A DNA stretch of 45,865 nucleotides from Mycobacterium nebraskense (lineage in GTDB: Bacteria; Actinomycetota; Actinomycetes; Mycobacteriales; Mycobacteriaceae). This document shows positions 8,583 to 16,932 of the stretch, piece by piece (positions within the stretch are counted from its first letter, which is position 1; each line of letters begins with the position of its first letter). The position numbers and the translations under genes are program-made. Below the pieces are notes generated by a model. That model did no database searches and was not told where the DNA came from. It saw only the letters and a program-made list of their open reading frames with translations. The stretch covers positions 1 to 45,865 of the forward strand of contig NZ_LQPH01000145.1 of assembly GCF_002102255.1 (NCBI RefSeq), written 5' to 3'.

Positions 8583-9715
8583 CGGGCCAGCTGCCGCGCC
8601 AAGCGGGCGGTGAACTCACTGGCCTGCGCGGGGTTGTCCAGCGCGAACCGCGCTGCGGTGGCGCGGTCGCCGTCGTCGTTGTGCCGCACCAGGATTGGCA
8701 CGCCGCCATCGTGGACCGCGTCGAACGCGTCCTCGTCGGTGATGTCGTCGCCGAGATAGACCGGCGTCCGCGGGCCCGACTCGGCCTCGGTCAGGTGATC
8801 GAGCACCCAGCCCAGGGTTTTCCCCTTGTCCCAGTCCAGGTCCGGGCGCAGCTCGATGACCTCCCGGCCGGTGGTCACCCGCAGGCCGTCGCGCCGGCCC
8901 GCCGCACGCACTGCGGCCGCCACGTCACCGACCCGGTCGCGCTCGGCGTTGCGGTAGTGCACGGCGACCCCAAAGCGCTTGTGTTCCACCACCACGCCGG
9001 GGATGGAGCCGAGTTGCTCGCGCAGCTCGCCGGCCGCGCGCTCCAGTACCGGGATGGCCGCTGCGGCGGCGTCGTTCTGGTGGTGCGTGCCGTCGGGCGC
9101 GGTAAGCTCGAATCCGTGGCTGCCGGCGTACCAAATCCCGTGCACGCCAACGCGCTTCGTCACGTCGGCCAGATCGCGGCCCGACAGCACCGCGACGGGG
9201 CACCGTGCGGCCAGCTGGTGCAGCGCCTCGGTGGCGCCGGCGACCGGGGTGGCCGCGTCGGGGTCGTTGACGATGTCGGACAGCGTGCCGTCGAAATCGA
9301 AGAACACCGCCGGTCGCCGCGCGGCGAGGTCGTCGAGGGCTGTCAGCGCGTCGGGCAGCTGCGACATCCGGCGGTCCCCGGTGCGCACGGTGACTTCGCG
9401 AATGTCGGCGACGACCGCATCGGCGCCGGCATCGCGCAGCGCGTCGTCACGCCCCGTCCGGCTGACACCGATGACCAACGCGAATCCGCCGGCGCGCGCG
9501 GCCTTGACGCTTGCTTCGTCGGTGGTGACGACCACGCACCGGCCGGCCCGCACGCCCAGGTCGTCGGTCGCCCTCGACAGGCCATCGGGTGAGGAGAAGG
9601 CGGCGGTGCCGACCCCGATCTCGCGTAGTTGCCCATCCAGGGCAGGGTCGCGCGCGTCGAACAGCACCGCGTCATGGCGGCGCGGATCGATGATGACCGG
9701 TCCCAAGCCTGGCAT
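8579..9715 (-). CDS. otsB2: Trehalose-6-phosphate phosphatase OtsB2
   Basis: A 378-residue orthologue of Rv3372. It dephosphorylates trehalose-6-phosphate to trehalose, the last step of the OtsAB pathway; trehalose is the carrier of mycolates (TMM/TDM). The HAD catalytic domain begins with motif I FFDFDGTLS (nucleophile Asp140, acid Asp142), continues with a conserved VLSGRD and ends with Mg-binding GDDITDED. The N-terminal ~125 residues are the extra mycobacterial domain seen in OtsB2. It lies 40 bases downstream of the acyltransferase on the same strand, so it is probably co-transcribed. The TAG overlaps the htdY stop by 4 bp. Confidence 0.93.
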   Translation of the reverse strand: MPGLGPVIIDPRRHDAVLFDARDPALDGQLREIGVGTAAFSSPDGLSRATDDLGVRAGRCVVVTTDEASVKAARAGGFALVIGVSRTGRDDALRDAGADAVVADIREVTVRTGDRRMSQLPDALTALDDLAARRPAVFFDFDGTLSDIVNDPDAATPVAGATEALHQLAARCPVAVLSGRDLADVTKRVGVHGIWYAGSHGFELTAPDGTHHQNDAAAAAIPVLERAAGELREQLGSIPGVVVEHKRFGVAVHYRNAERDRVGDVAAAVRAAGRRDGLRVTTGREVIELRPDLDWDKGKTLGWVLDHLTEAESGPRTPVYLGDDITDEDAFDAVHDGGVPILVRHNDDGDRATAARFALDNPAQASEFTARLARQLAR

Positions 9716-9755
9716 GACCCAACCTTCTCACGGCGGCGGCCCGGCCGGGAGTGGG

Positions 9756-11099
9756 TCAGCGCCGCGCTTGTCCCGGCGCGGGCGGGCGCGGCCCCGGCGC
9801 GCGGCCGGGAAACGCGCGAGGCGAACGCTTGCGGCGTCGATCGAACAACACCACCGAGTCGTGGCTGAGCGCCACAAGCCGTGCCATGCCCAGTTCGATG
9901 CCGGCGGCCAATTGCTTGACGTCGAACGTGGCATCGGGCTCGGCGGTGATGCCGAATACGAGTTCGTCGCCGTAGCTCAGCACCGCGACCCCGGTGCTCA
10001 ACTGGACGGCGGTCGGGGGGATGGGCAACAGGCGCTCCATCGTCTGGCCCATGAGGCGCAGCCGGTGGCGGGGCCCGGGCACGTTGGTCGCCAACGTCAC
10101 GATGGCGCGCTGCGGGAGCCGCGACAGCAGCTGGATGACGCTGTCCCGCACCACGGTCGGCAGCGCATTGAGCGCCGACTCGACGACGCTGCCGGATTGC
10201 GGCGGGCCGGTTTGCTTTTCGTTCCACCTGGTCTGCACGGTCCGCAAGCGCTGGACCGGGTCGTCGTGTTCGACGGGCAGGTACGGCGAACGGACCGCCG
10301 CGGGCACCAGCGCGCACAGCGAGTCGGCCCGCGGCTCCTCGCCGCGCCCGAGCAGCACCGTCCGGAAGCCTTCGGTGGCGGCGGCCAGCGCGACGTCGTT
10401 GACGGTCACACCGAATCTGCGGCAGACGCGGTCGACGTCGGCGATCGGGACCCGCACCGTGGCGTAGCGCCGCAGGATGGCGGCCCGGTCATGCGTCTGC
10501 GGCACCGGCCAGATCGCGCCGACGACGGCGCTGGTGGCGGTCCAGGACACCCGCCACAGTGCATCGGCCCAGCCCTGCCGCCGCACCGGCACCCGCGGAA
10601 CCTGTTTGGCCGCGGGGGTATTGGCGAAGGTGACGTCGTCGGCGTCGTCGCACAGCCTGGAGAGCAGGTGGGCGGGCGAGTTGCCGTCCAGCAGGCGGTG
10701 ATGGGTTTTCATCAAGATCGCCCACCGGTTGCCCTTCAGGCCCTCGATCACCCAGCACTCCCAGGGCGGACGGTCCGGGGCCAATGGGCGTTCGAGGGCG
10801 TGGGCGATGGCCCGGGACAGCTCGGTTTCGTCGCCCGGTCGGGGAATCGCCACCCGGCGCACGTGATGGGCGAGGGCGAATTCCGGGCAGTCGACCCATT
10901 CCTGGTGCAGCGGGTGCGCCCGCAGCATCTGGGTGCAGCGCGGAAACGACCGGATACGTTCCGCCAGAAGGGCTTTGAGGCGCTGGTAATCGGGTGCGCC
11001 GCCGTCGACGATGGCCACCGCGCCCATCGCCAGGCCGGCGTGCTGATCGGGATCTCGAGCCTTCAGGAATGCCGCATCCAGTGCCCTCACCTGCGCCAT
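9756..11099 (-). CDS. WS/DGAT-family acyltransferase (Rv3371-like)
   Basis: A 447-residue member of the wax ester synthase / acyl-CoA:diacylglycerol acyltransferase family, orthologous to Rv3371. These enzymes transfer an acyl chain from acyl-CoA to diacylglycerol or a fatty alcohol and make storage lipid at the membrane. The catalytic HHxxxDG motif is present as HHRLLDG (about residues 133-139 from this start). ATG 11099 (MAQVRALDAAF) is chosen over the GTG at 11117 because it matches the family N-terminus and a G-rich stretch (GCGGGGG) lies just upstream. The C-terminal tail is Arg/Pro-rich. It is followed by otsB2 and diverges from dnaE2. Confidence 0.85.
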   Translation of the reverse strand: MAQVRALDAAFLKARDPDQHAGLAMGAVAIVDGGAPDYQRLKALLAERIRSFPRCTQMLRAHPLHQEWVDCPEFALAHHVRRVAIPRPGDETELSRAIAHALERPLAPDRPPWECWVIEGLKGNRWAILMKTHHRLLDGNSPAHLLSRLCDDADDVTFANTPAAKQVPRVPVRRQGWADALWRVSWTATSAVVGAIWPVPQTHDRAAILRRYATVRVPIADVDRVCRRFGVTVNDVALAAATEGFRTVLLGRGEEPRADSLCALVPAAVRSPYLPVEHDDPVQRLRTVQTRWNEKQTGPPQSGSVVESALNALPTVVRDSVIQLLSRLPQRAIVTLATNVPGPRHRLRLMGQTMERLLPIPPTAVQLSTGVAVLSYGDELVFGITAEPDATFDVKQLAAGIELGMARLVALSHDSVVLFDRRRKRSPRAFPGRAPGPRPPAPGQARR

Positions 11100-11235
11100 G
11101 CTCACCCCCGCCGTCACTTTTTGCCCTTGTACCAGTATCTGTCGGCCTCGCGTCCCGCGGTAGGCACGCGGCGTTAAGAGCTTGTTTAGGAGTTGAAGAT
11201 CGGTTTAACAACGGTTGTCCTGAACCGGAGGTAAT

Positions 11236-11251
11236 TCGAACAAACATTCGA
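11236..11251. promoter_or_regulatory. LexA box (SOS operator) of dnaE2
   Basis: The sequence TCGAAC-AAAC-ATTCGA matches the mycobacterial LexA consensus TCGAAC-N4-GTTCGA at 11 of 12 defined positions. It lies immediately upstream of the dnaE2 -10 element and covers the -35/-10 spacer, so LexA binding would block RNA polymerase. This fits the established SOS induction of dnaE2 in mycobacteria. Confidence 0.88.
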
Positions 11252-11257
11252 TAGACT
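11252..11257 (+). promoter_or_regulatory. -10 element of dnaE2, leaderless start
   Basis: TAGACT (TANNNT) directly abuts the LexA box and ends eight bases before the GTG start of dnaE2. There is no Shine-Dalgarno at the right distance: GGAGGT at 11227-11232 is more than 30 bases from the start codon. The transcript therefore probably begins at or next to the GTG. Confidence 0.6.
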
Positions 11258-11265
11258 CGCAAGCT

Positions 11266-14200
11266 GTGGGCTGGTTCAACGGTCCGCCGAGCTGGGCGGA
11301 AATGGAGCGGGTGCTCGACGGCAAGCCGCGCCATGCCGGCGTGCCGGTGGTCCCCGGGGAGGACGCCCCCCTGTCGTCCAAGCGCGGTACGTACCGGCCG
11401 CCGGGCGACACCCGGCCGGCCCGCTCGTCGGTTCCATATGCCGAGCTGCACGCCCATTCGGCGTTCAGCTTTCTCGACGGGGCCAGCACGCCGGAAGAGC
11501 TGGTCGAGGAGGCCGCCCGGCTGGGGTTGCGCGCGCTGGCGTTGACCGACCACGACGGGCTGTATGGGGCGGTGCGCTTCGCCGAAGCGGCCGCCGAGCT
11601 CGAGCTGCGCACCGTGTTCGGCGCGGAGCTGTCCTTGGGGCCCGGGGCCCGCACCGAGACACCGGATCCGCCCGGCCCACACCTGCTGGTGCTGGCCCGC
11701 GGCCCGGAGGGCTACCGGCGGCTGTCGCGGCAGCTGGCCGCGGCGCACCTGGCCGGCGGGGAGAAGGGCAAGCCGCGCTACGACTTCGACGCGCTGACCG
11801 ATGCCGCCGGCGGGCACTGGCACATCCTGACCGGGTGCCGCAAAGGCCATGTCCGCCAAGCGCTTTGCGACGGCGGTCCGGACGCGGCGGAGCGCGCGCT
11901 GGCCGACCTGGTGGACCGGTTCGGTGCCGGCCGGGTCAGCGTCGAGCTGACCCACCACGGCCACCCGCTCGACGACGAACGCAACGCGGTGCTGGCCGCC
12001 CTCGCGCCGCGTTTCGGCGTCGGCGTCGTCGCCACCACGGGGGCGCATTTCGCGGGGCCGTCGCGGCGCCGGCTGGCCATGGCGATGGGCGCCATCCGGG
12101 CGCGGCAGTCCCTGGACGCCGCCGCCGGATGGCTGGCCCCGCTGGGTGGTTCGCACCTGCGGTCCGGTGAGGAGATGGCCCGGCTGTTCGGGCAGCGGCC
12201 CGAGGCGGTGACCGCCGCCGCGGAGCTCGGCGAACAGTGCGCGTTCGGGCTGGCGCTGATCGCCCCGCAGCTGCCGCCCTTCGACGTGCCCGCCGGGCAC
12301 ACCGAGGACAGCTGGCTGCGGCAGCTGACCATGACCGGGGCGCGGGACCGTTACGGGTCCCCCGATAACGCGTCGCGCGCGTACTCCCAGATCGAGCGAG
12401 AGCTGAAAGTCATTGCCCAGCTACAGTTCCCGGGATATTTCCTGGTGGTGCACGACATCGCGCGGTTCTGCCGCCAGAACAACATCCTCTGTCAGGGCAG
12501 GGGATCGGCGGCCAATTCCGCGGTCTGTTATGCCCTCGGCGTCACCGCGGTGGATCCGGTGGCCAACGAGCTGTTGTTCGAGCGGTTTCTGTCGCCCGCC
12601 CGCGACGGGCCGCCCGACATCGACATGGACATCGAGTCCGATCAGCGTGAAAAGGTCATCCAGTACGTCTACGACAAGTACGGCCGCGACTACGCCGCCC
12701 AGGTCGCCAACGTCATCACCTACCGGGGCCGAATCGCGGTGCGTGACATGGCCCGCGCGCTGGGGTTCTCGCAGGGGCAGCAGGACGCGTGGAGTAAGCA
12801 GCTCGGCCACTGGAACGGGCTGGCCGACTCGCCCGATGTCGAGGGCATTCCGCCACAGGTGGTCGATTTGGCGAACCAGATCCGGAACCTGCCGCGGCAC
12901 ATGGGCATTCATTCCGGTGGCATGGTGATCTGCGACCGCCCGATCGCCGACGTGTGTCCGGTGGAGTGGGCGCGCATGGAGAACCGCAGCGTCCTACAGT
13001 GGGACAAAGACGACTGCGCGGCAATCGGTTTGGTGAAGTTCGACCTGCTCGGGCTGGGCATGCTCTCGGCGCTGCACTACGCCATCGACCTGGTGGCCGA
13101 GCACAAGGGCATCGAGGTGGACCTCGCCAGACTCGACCTCTCCGAGCCGGCGGTGTACGAGATGCTGGCCCGCGCCGATTCCGTCGGGGTGTTTCAGGTG
13201 GAGTCGCGGGCGCAGATGGCGACGTTGCCCAGGCTCAAGCCGCGGATCTTCTACGACCTGGTGGTGGAGGTCGCGCTGATCCGCCCCGGGCCCATCCAGG
13301 GCGGGTCGGTGCACCCCTACATCCGGCGGCGCAACGGCCTGGACCCGGTCGTCTATGACCACCCGTCCATGGAGCCGGCGCTGCGAAAGACGCTGGGGGT
13401 GCCGCTGTTTCAGGAGCAGCTGATGCAGCTGGCGGTCGACTGCGCCGGCTTCTCCGCCGCCGAGGCCGACCAGTTGCGGCGCGCGATGGGCTCCAAGCGC
13501 TCGACCGAACGCATGCGAAGGCTGCGCGGCCGGTTCTACGACGGCATGCGTGCGCTGCACGGTGCCCCCGACGAGGTGATCGACCGGACCTACGAAAAGC
13601 TGGAGGCCTTCGCGAATTTCGGCTTCCCGGAAAGCCACGCGCTGTCGTTCGCGTCGCTGGTGTTCTACTCGTCGTGGTTCAAGCTGCACCACCCGGCGGC
13701 GTTCTGCGCGGCGCTGCTGCGCGCCCAGCCGATGGGTTTCTATTCGCCGCAGTCGCTGGTGGCCGATGCGCGCCGGCACGGTGTGACGGTGCACGGCCCG
13801 GACGTCAACGCCAGCCTGGCGCACGCCACCTTGGAAAACTCGGGGAACGCCGTCCGTCTAGGTCTCGGCGCCGTCCGCCACATCGGCGACGACCTCGCCG
13901 AGCGGCTGGTTGAGGAGCGAAAAGCCAACGGCGCGTTCACTTCTCTGCTGGACCTGACGACCCGGCTGCAGCTGTCCGTGCCGCAGACCGAGGCGCTGGC
14001 GACGGCCGGGGCGCTGGGCTGCTTCGGCATGTCACGGCGCGAGGCGCTGTGGGCGGCGGGGGCGGCCGCCACCCAACGGCCGGACCGCTTGCCCGGCGTG
14101 GGCTCGTCGTCGCACGTCCCGGCGTTGCCCGGGATGAGCGAGCTGGAGCTGGCCGCCGCCGATGTGTGGGCCACCGGCGTATCCCCGGACAGCTATCCGA

Positions 14201-14547
14201 CGCAGTTCCTGCGGGCGGACCTGGACGCGATGGGCGTGGTGCCCGCCGAGCGGCTGCTCGGTGTGCCCGACGGCGACCGGGTGCTGATCGCCGGTGCGGT
14301 GACCCACCGGCAGCGGCCCGGCACCGCTCAGGGGGTGACGTTTCTCAACCTCGAGGACGAGACGGGGATGGTCAATGTGCTCTGCACGCCGGCGGTTTGG
14401 GCGCGGCACCGCAAGCTGGCCAACACCGCGCCGGCGATGCTGGTGCGCGGCCAGGTCCAAAACGCCAGCGGCGCAGTCACCGTCGTCGCCGAGCGGCTGG
14501 GCCGCATCACCCTGGCGGTGGGCTCGAAGTCACGCGACTTCCGGTGA
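11266..14547 (+). CDS. dnaE2: Error-prone DNA polymerase III alpha subunit DnaE2
   Basis: A 1093-residue C-family polymerase, orthologue of Rv3370c. It is the catalytic subunit of the ImuA'/ImuB/DnaE2 mutasome that copies damaged DNA and causes induced mutagenesis. Domains in order: a PHP domain from about residue 58 with HAH at 62-64; the polymerase core with the catalytic Asp cluster PDIDMDIESD near residues 449-458 followed by ANVITYRGRIAVRD; helix-hairpin-helix and OB-fold regions after about residue 830. It starts with GTG 11266, which is supported by the LexA box and -10 just upstream. It is separated from imuA'B by 8.9 kb of lipid and sugar genes, as in other mycobacteria. Confidence 0.95.
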   Translation: MGWFNGPPSWAEMERVLDGKPRHAGVPVVPGEDAPLSSKRGTYRPPGDTRPARSSVPYAELHAHSAFSFLDGASTPEELVEEAARLGLRALALTDHDGLYGAVRFAEAAAELELRTVFGAELSLGPGARTETPDPPGPHLLVLARGPEGYRRLSRQLAAAHLAGGEKGKPRYDFDALTDAAGGHWHILTGCRKGHVRQALCDGGPDAAERALADLVDRFGAGRVSVELTHHGHPLDDERNAVLAALAPRFGVGVVATTGAHFAGPSRRRLAMAMGAIRARQSLDAAAGWLAPLGGSHLRSGEEMARLFGQRPEAVTAAAELGEQCAFGLALIAPQLPPFDVPAGHTEDSWLRQLTMTGARDRYGSPDNASRAYSQIERELKVIAQLQFPGYFLVVHDIARFCRQNNILCQGRGSAANSAVCYALGVTAVDPVANELLFERFLSPARDGPPDIDMDIESDQREKVIQYVYDKYGRDYAAQVANVITYRGRIAVRDMARALGFSQGQQDAWSKQLGHWNGLADSPDVEGIPPQVVDLANQIRNLPRHMGIHSGGMVICDRPIADVCPVEWARMENRSVLQWDKDDCAAIGLVKFDLLGLGMLSALHYAIDLVAEHKGIEVDLARLDLSEPAVYEMLARADSVGVFQVESRAQMATLPRLKPRIFYDLVVEVALIRPGPIQGGSVHPYIRRRNGLDPVVYDHPSMEPALRKTLGVPLFQEQLMQLAVDCAGFSAAEADQLRRAMGSKRSTERMRRLRGRFYDGMRALHGAPDEVIDRTYEKLEAFANFGFPESHALSFASLVFYSSWFKLHHPAAFCAALLRAQPMGFYSPQSLVADARRHGVTVHGPDVNASLAHATLENSGNAVRLGLGAVRHIGDDLAERLVEERKANGAFTSLLDLTTRLQLSVPQTEALATAGALGCFGMSRREALWAAGAAATQRPDRLPGVGSSSHVPALPGMSELELAAADVWATGVSPDSYPTQFLRADLDAMGVVPAERLLGVPDGDRVLIAGAVTHRQRPGTAQGVTFLNLEDETGMVNVLCTPAVWARHRKLANTAPAMLVRGQVQNASGAVTVVAERLGRITLAVGSKSRDFR

Positions 14548-14572
14548 GCCCGGCGGCGACAAACCGCCTCGG

Positions 14573-14578
14573 TAGTCT
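14573..14578 (+). promoter_or_regulatory. -10 element of the nitroreductase gene
   Basis: TAGTCT (TANNNT) ends six bases before the ATG at 14585, with no Shine-Dalgarno between. This suggests the gene has its own leaderless promoter in the 37-bp gap after dnaE2 rather than depending only on read-through. Confidence 0.5.
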
Positions 14579-14584
14579 CCAAGC

Positions 14585-15232
14585 ATGACCCTCAACCTGT
14601 CCGTCGACGAAGTCCTCACCACCACCCGCTCGGTCCGCAAACGCCTGGACTTCGACAGGCCGGTCGGCCGCGAGGTGCTGATGGAATGCCTCGAACTGGC
14701 GCTGCAGGCGCCCACCGGATCCAACGCGCAGGGCTGGCAATGGATGTTCGTCGAGGACGCCGATAAGAAGAAGGCGATCGCCGACATCTATCTGGCCAAC
14801 GCGCGCGGCTACCTCAGCCTGCCCTCGCCGGAGTACGGCGAGGGCGACACCCGGGGGGAGCGGATGCCCAAGGTCAAGGATTCGGCGCTCTACCTGGCCG
14901 AGCACATGCACGAGGCGCCGGTGCTGATGATCCCCTGCCTGGAGGGGCGGGTGGAGAAGGCGCCGCTGGGGCTGAGCGCGTCGTTCTGGGCATCGCTGTT
15001 CCCGGCCGCGTGGAGCTTCTGCCTGGCGCTGCGCTCGCGCGGGCTGGGCACCTGCTGGACGACGCTGCACCTGCTGTCCGAGGGCGAAAAGCAGGCCGCC
15101 GAGGTGCTCGGCATCCCGCACGAGAAGTACAGCCAGGGCGGGCTGTTTCCCATCGCCTACACCAAGGGCACCGACTTCCGCCCGGCCAAGCGGCTGCCCG
15201 CCGAGCAGGTCACGCACTGGAACGCCTGGTAA
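14585..15232 (+). CDS. Nitroreductase-family flavoprotein (Rv3368c-like)
   Basis: A 215-residue FMN-dependent nitroreductase-family oxidoreductase, orthologue of Rv3368c. The N-terminal RSVRKR motif (residues 16-21) and the APTGSNAQGWQW segment (about 40-51) are FMN-binding hallmarks of the family; the conserved GLGTCW is near residue 155. These enzymes use NAD(P)H to reduce nitro compounds, quinones or unsaturated bonds; the physiological substrate is not known. It lies downstream of dnaE2 with its own likely promoter. Its TAA directly abuts the stop of the convergent YCII gene. Confidence 0.85.
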   Translation: MTLNLSVDEVLTTTRSVRKRLDFDRPVGREVLMECLELALQAPTGSNAQGWQWMFVEDADKKKAIADIYLANARGYLSLPSPEYGEGDTRGERMPKVKDSALYLAEHMHEAPVLMIPCLEGRVEKAPLGLSASFWASLFPAAWSFCLALRSRGLGTCWTTLHLLSEGEKQAAEVLGIPHEKYSQGGLFPIAYTKGTDFRPAKRLPAEQVTHWNAW

Positions 15233-15559
15233 TCAGGTCTGAAGAGGCCAAACCTCGACGACCCCGTGCGCGACCGCACACGGCGTCTGACTCACCCGCT
15301 CGACCGCCGCGTCGAGATCGTCGGCCTCCAACACGGCGAACCCTGCGATCGGCAGCGCCGATCGCAGGAAGGGGCCCGGCTCGATTCGCACCCCCGCGCC
15401 GTCCGGATTGCGCACCTGGACGGGGTCTCCGGCTCGGCCGACGAGTGCGCCGGACGCCCTGAGTTCGTCGTCGCGGGCGTGCGCGGCTCGTTTGCCGTCG
15501 TCGCTCAGCTGGTGGTATCCGGCTTCTTCGCCGTAACCGATCGTGATGAAGGTAGGCAT
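15233..15559 (-). CDS. YCII-related domain protein
   Basis: A 108-residue protein with the YCII/DGPF-like ferredoxin-fold pattern: N-terminal beta strand MPTFITIGYG, central GPFLRSALPIAGFAVLEADD, and a C-terminal strand ending VVEVWPL. Proteins of this family are small dimeric alpha/beta barrels, often of unknown function and sometimes fused to or encoded beside ECF sigma factors. No sigma factor is adjacent here. It is 36 bases downstream of spoU on the same strand and may be co-transcribed. Function is unknown. Confidence 0.7.
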   Translation of the reverse strand: MPTFITIGYGEEAGYHQLSDDGKRAAHARDDELRASGALVGRAGDPVQVRNPDGAGVRIEPGPFLRSALPIAGFAVLEADDLDAAVERVSQTPCAVAHGVVEVWPLQT

Positions 15560-15595
15560 ATCAATGCTGACTCCCGGCGGGCGTGGAACTCACCG

Positions 15596-16060
15596 CTACA
15601 CGGCCCCCGGGTAGCCGTGCTGCCGCCAGGCCTCGTAGACGGCGACGGCCGCGGCGTTGGACAGGTTCAGCGAGCGGCGGCCCGCCAGCATCGGGATGCG
15701 CACCCGCTCGGTGATGTGCGCGTCGGCCAGCGTCGCCGCGTCCAGCCCGGTGGGTTCGGGCCCGAACATCAACACGTCGCCCGGCCGGTAGCGGATGTCG
15801 GCGAACGAGGTGGGCGCGTGCGAGGTGAACGCGATCACCCGGGCCGGCGAGAGCGCCTCCCACGCGGCCGGCAGGGACGAGTGGACGGTGACCGACGCCA
15901 GGTCGTGATAGTCCAGTCCGGCCCGTCGCAGCTTGGGTTCGGACAGGTCGAAGCCCATCGGCTCGACCAGGTGCAGTTCGCAGCCGGTCGCCGCCGCAGT
16001 TCGGATGGCGTTGCCCGTGTTGGGGGCGATGCGCGGGGAGTAGAACATCAGCTTGAACAC
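15596..16060 (-). CDS. spoU: SpoU/TrmL-type RNA 2'-O-methyltransferase
   Basis: A 154-residue SPOUT-superfamily methyltransferase, orthologue of Rv3366. The size and the motifs match TrmL (YibK), which methylates the 2'-OH of the wobble nucleotide of some leucine tRNAs: motif 1 PRIAPNTGNAIRT near the start, motif 2 GDVLMFGPEPTGL near residue 100, and motif 3 RIPMLAGRRSLNLSNAAAV, the knot region that binds SAM. The GTG at 16060 gives the same length as the M. tuberculosis protein. It diverges from a methyltransferase gene with only 17 bases between start codons and has a CATTAT -10 six bases before the GTG. Confidence 0.85.
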   Translation of the reverse strand: MFKLMFYSPRIAPNTGNAIRTAAATGCELHLVEPMGFDLSEPKLRRAGLDYHDLASVTVHSSLPAAWEALSPARVIAFTSHAPTSFADIRYRPGDVLMFGPEPTGLDAATLADAHITERVRIPMLAGRRSLNLSNAAAVAVYEAWRQHGYPGAV

Positions 16061-16077
16061 AACGCGATAATGGTCGC
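16061..16077. promoter_or_regulatory. Probable symmetric bidirectional promoter
   Basis: Two start codons on opposite strands are separated by only 17 bases. GATAAT (16066-16071, plus) ends six bases before the ATG at 16078, and CATTAT (16072-16067, minus) ends six bases before the GTG at 16060. The two -10 hexamers occupy almost the same base pairs. If both transcripts are leaderless, the start sites are 18 bp apart, the spacing known for bidirectional promoters with symmetric -10 elements. Confidence 0.5.
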
Positions 16078-16683
16078 ATGGTCGAGCAGAGCATCTGGAT
16101 GCAGAAAGTTGCTGCCGATCCCGGACATTCGCACTGGTATATCGAGCGGTTTCGTGCCATGGCCCGCGCCGGTGACGATCTGGCGGGCGAGGCTCGCTTC
16201 GTGGACGCGATGGCACCGCGCGGCGCCCGGATCCTCGATGCCGGTTGCGGCCCCGGCCGGCTGGGCGGTTACCTGGCCGCGGCCGGTCACCACGTCGTCG
16301 GCGTCGACGTCGACCCGGCACTAATCGAAGCGGCCGAGCAGGATCACCCCGGCCCGTGCTGGCTCGTCGGCGACCTCGCCGAGCTGGACCTGCCCGCCCG
16401 CGGCATCGCCGAACCGTTCGACGTGATCGTCTCCGCCGGAAACGTCATGGCGTTCCTCGCCCCGAGCACCCGGGGCCGGGTGCTGAGCCGGCTGTGGGCC
16501 CACCTCGCGGACGACGGTCGGGCGGCGATCGGCTTCGGCGCCGGCCGCGACTATGAGTTCGCCGAGTTCCTCGACGACGCGGCAGCAGCCGGGTTCGCTC
16601 CCGATCTGCTGCTGTCGACCTGGGACCTGCGACCGTTCACCGATGAGTCCGATTTCCTCGTCGCGGTCCTCCGGCCGGCGTAA
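16078..16683 (+). CDS. Class I SAM-dependent methyltransferase
   Basis: A 201-residue methyltransferase of unknown substrate. SAM-binding motif I is ILDAGCGPGRLGG (about residues 52-64), followed by the acidic end of strand beta-2 VVGVDVDP and a motif IV-like FDVIVSAGNVMAF near residue 117. The fold is clear but the target is not; it could be a small molecule. I recall no counterpart at this point in M. tuberculosis H37Rv, where a PE_PGRS gene is nearby, so it may be lost there. No Shine-Dalgarno precedes it and translation is probably leaderless. Confidence 0.75.
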   Translation: MVEQSIWMQKVAADPGHSHWYIERFRAMARAGDDLAGEARFVDAMAPRGARILDAGCGPGRLGGYLAAAGHHVVGVDVDPALIEAAEQDHPGPCWLVGDLAELDLPARGIAEPFDVIVSAGNVMAFLAPSTRGRVLSRLWAHLADDGRAAIGFGAGRDYEFAEFLDDAAAAGFAPDLLLSTWDLRPFTDESDFLVAVLRPA

Positions 16684-16863
16684 GACTTTGGCCCGCGTGT
16701 TTGCCAGAGTTGCCGGCCCGTGCGCCGGTCCACCTTGGAGGGGCCTGTCTGCTCAGTACGGATTCTGGTGACCTGGGCCGCGGGCTGTCATACTCGTCGG
16801 ATTGCCACGTTGACGCGCTCGCGCCCATCTGGCGTGGCGCGGGTGGATAAAGCAGGAAGTCTC
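16684..16863 (+). promoter_or_regulatory. Upstream region of the mfp conservon
   Basis: A 180-bp gap before the small ORF that leads into mfpE. A CATACT at about 16791-16796 is a possible -10, but I cannot assign a promoter reliably. AGGAAG at 16854-16859 is the ribosome binding site of the small ORF. No terminator-like hairpin with a T-run is visible. Confidence 0.3.
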
Positions 16864-16932
16864 ATGAGCCTCTCGTTTTCTCGAGCGCTGACCATCAGCG
16901 CAGCGGCCGGTCGTACGGCCGCGGCGACGTGA
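16864..16932 (+). CDS. 22-codon upstream ORF coupled to mfpE
   Basis: A short ORF encoding a 22-residue peptide that starts MSLSFSRALTISAAAGR. It has AGGAAG at 16854-16859 placed correctly before its ATG, whereas mfpE itself has none. Its TGA (16930-16932) overlaps the mfpE GTG (16929-16931) as GTGA, the arrangement typical of translational coupling. The frame differs from mfpE, so this is not simply a longer mfpE. No function is known; it may exist only to deliver ribosomes to mfpE. Real translation is unproven. Confidence 0.5.
   Translation: MSLSFSRALTISAAAGRTAAAT

Noticed and set aside
8979..11177. Open frame of 732 codons on the plus strand over otsB2 and the acyltransferase
   Set aside because: Shadow of two real minus-strand genes; composition is Arg/Pro/Ser-rich without family motifs.
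11208..11218. Small inverted repeat ACAAC-G-GTTGT upstream of the dnaE2 LexA box
   Set aside because: Only 5+1+5 bases and likely by chance; no partner site or terminator features.
10489..12300. Minus-strand frame of 603 codons crossing the dnaE2 promoter
   Set aside because: It crosses the divergent acyltransferase/dnaE2 promoters and the PHP domain of dnaE2; no protein family is visible.
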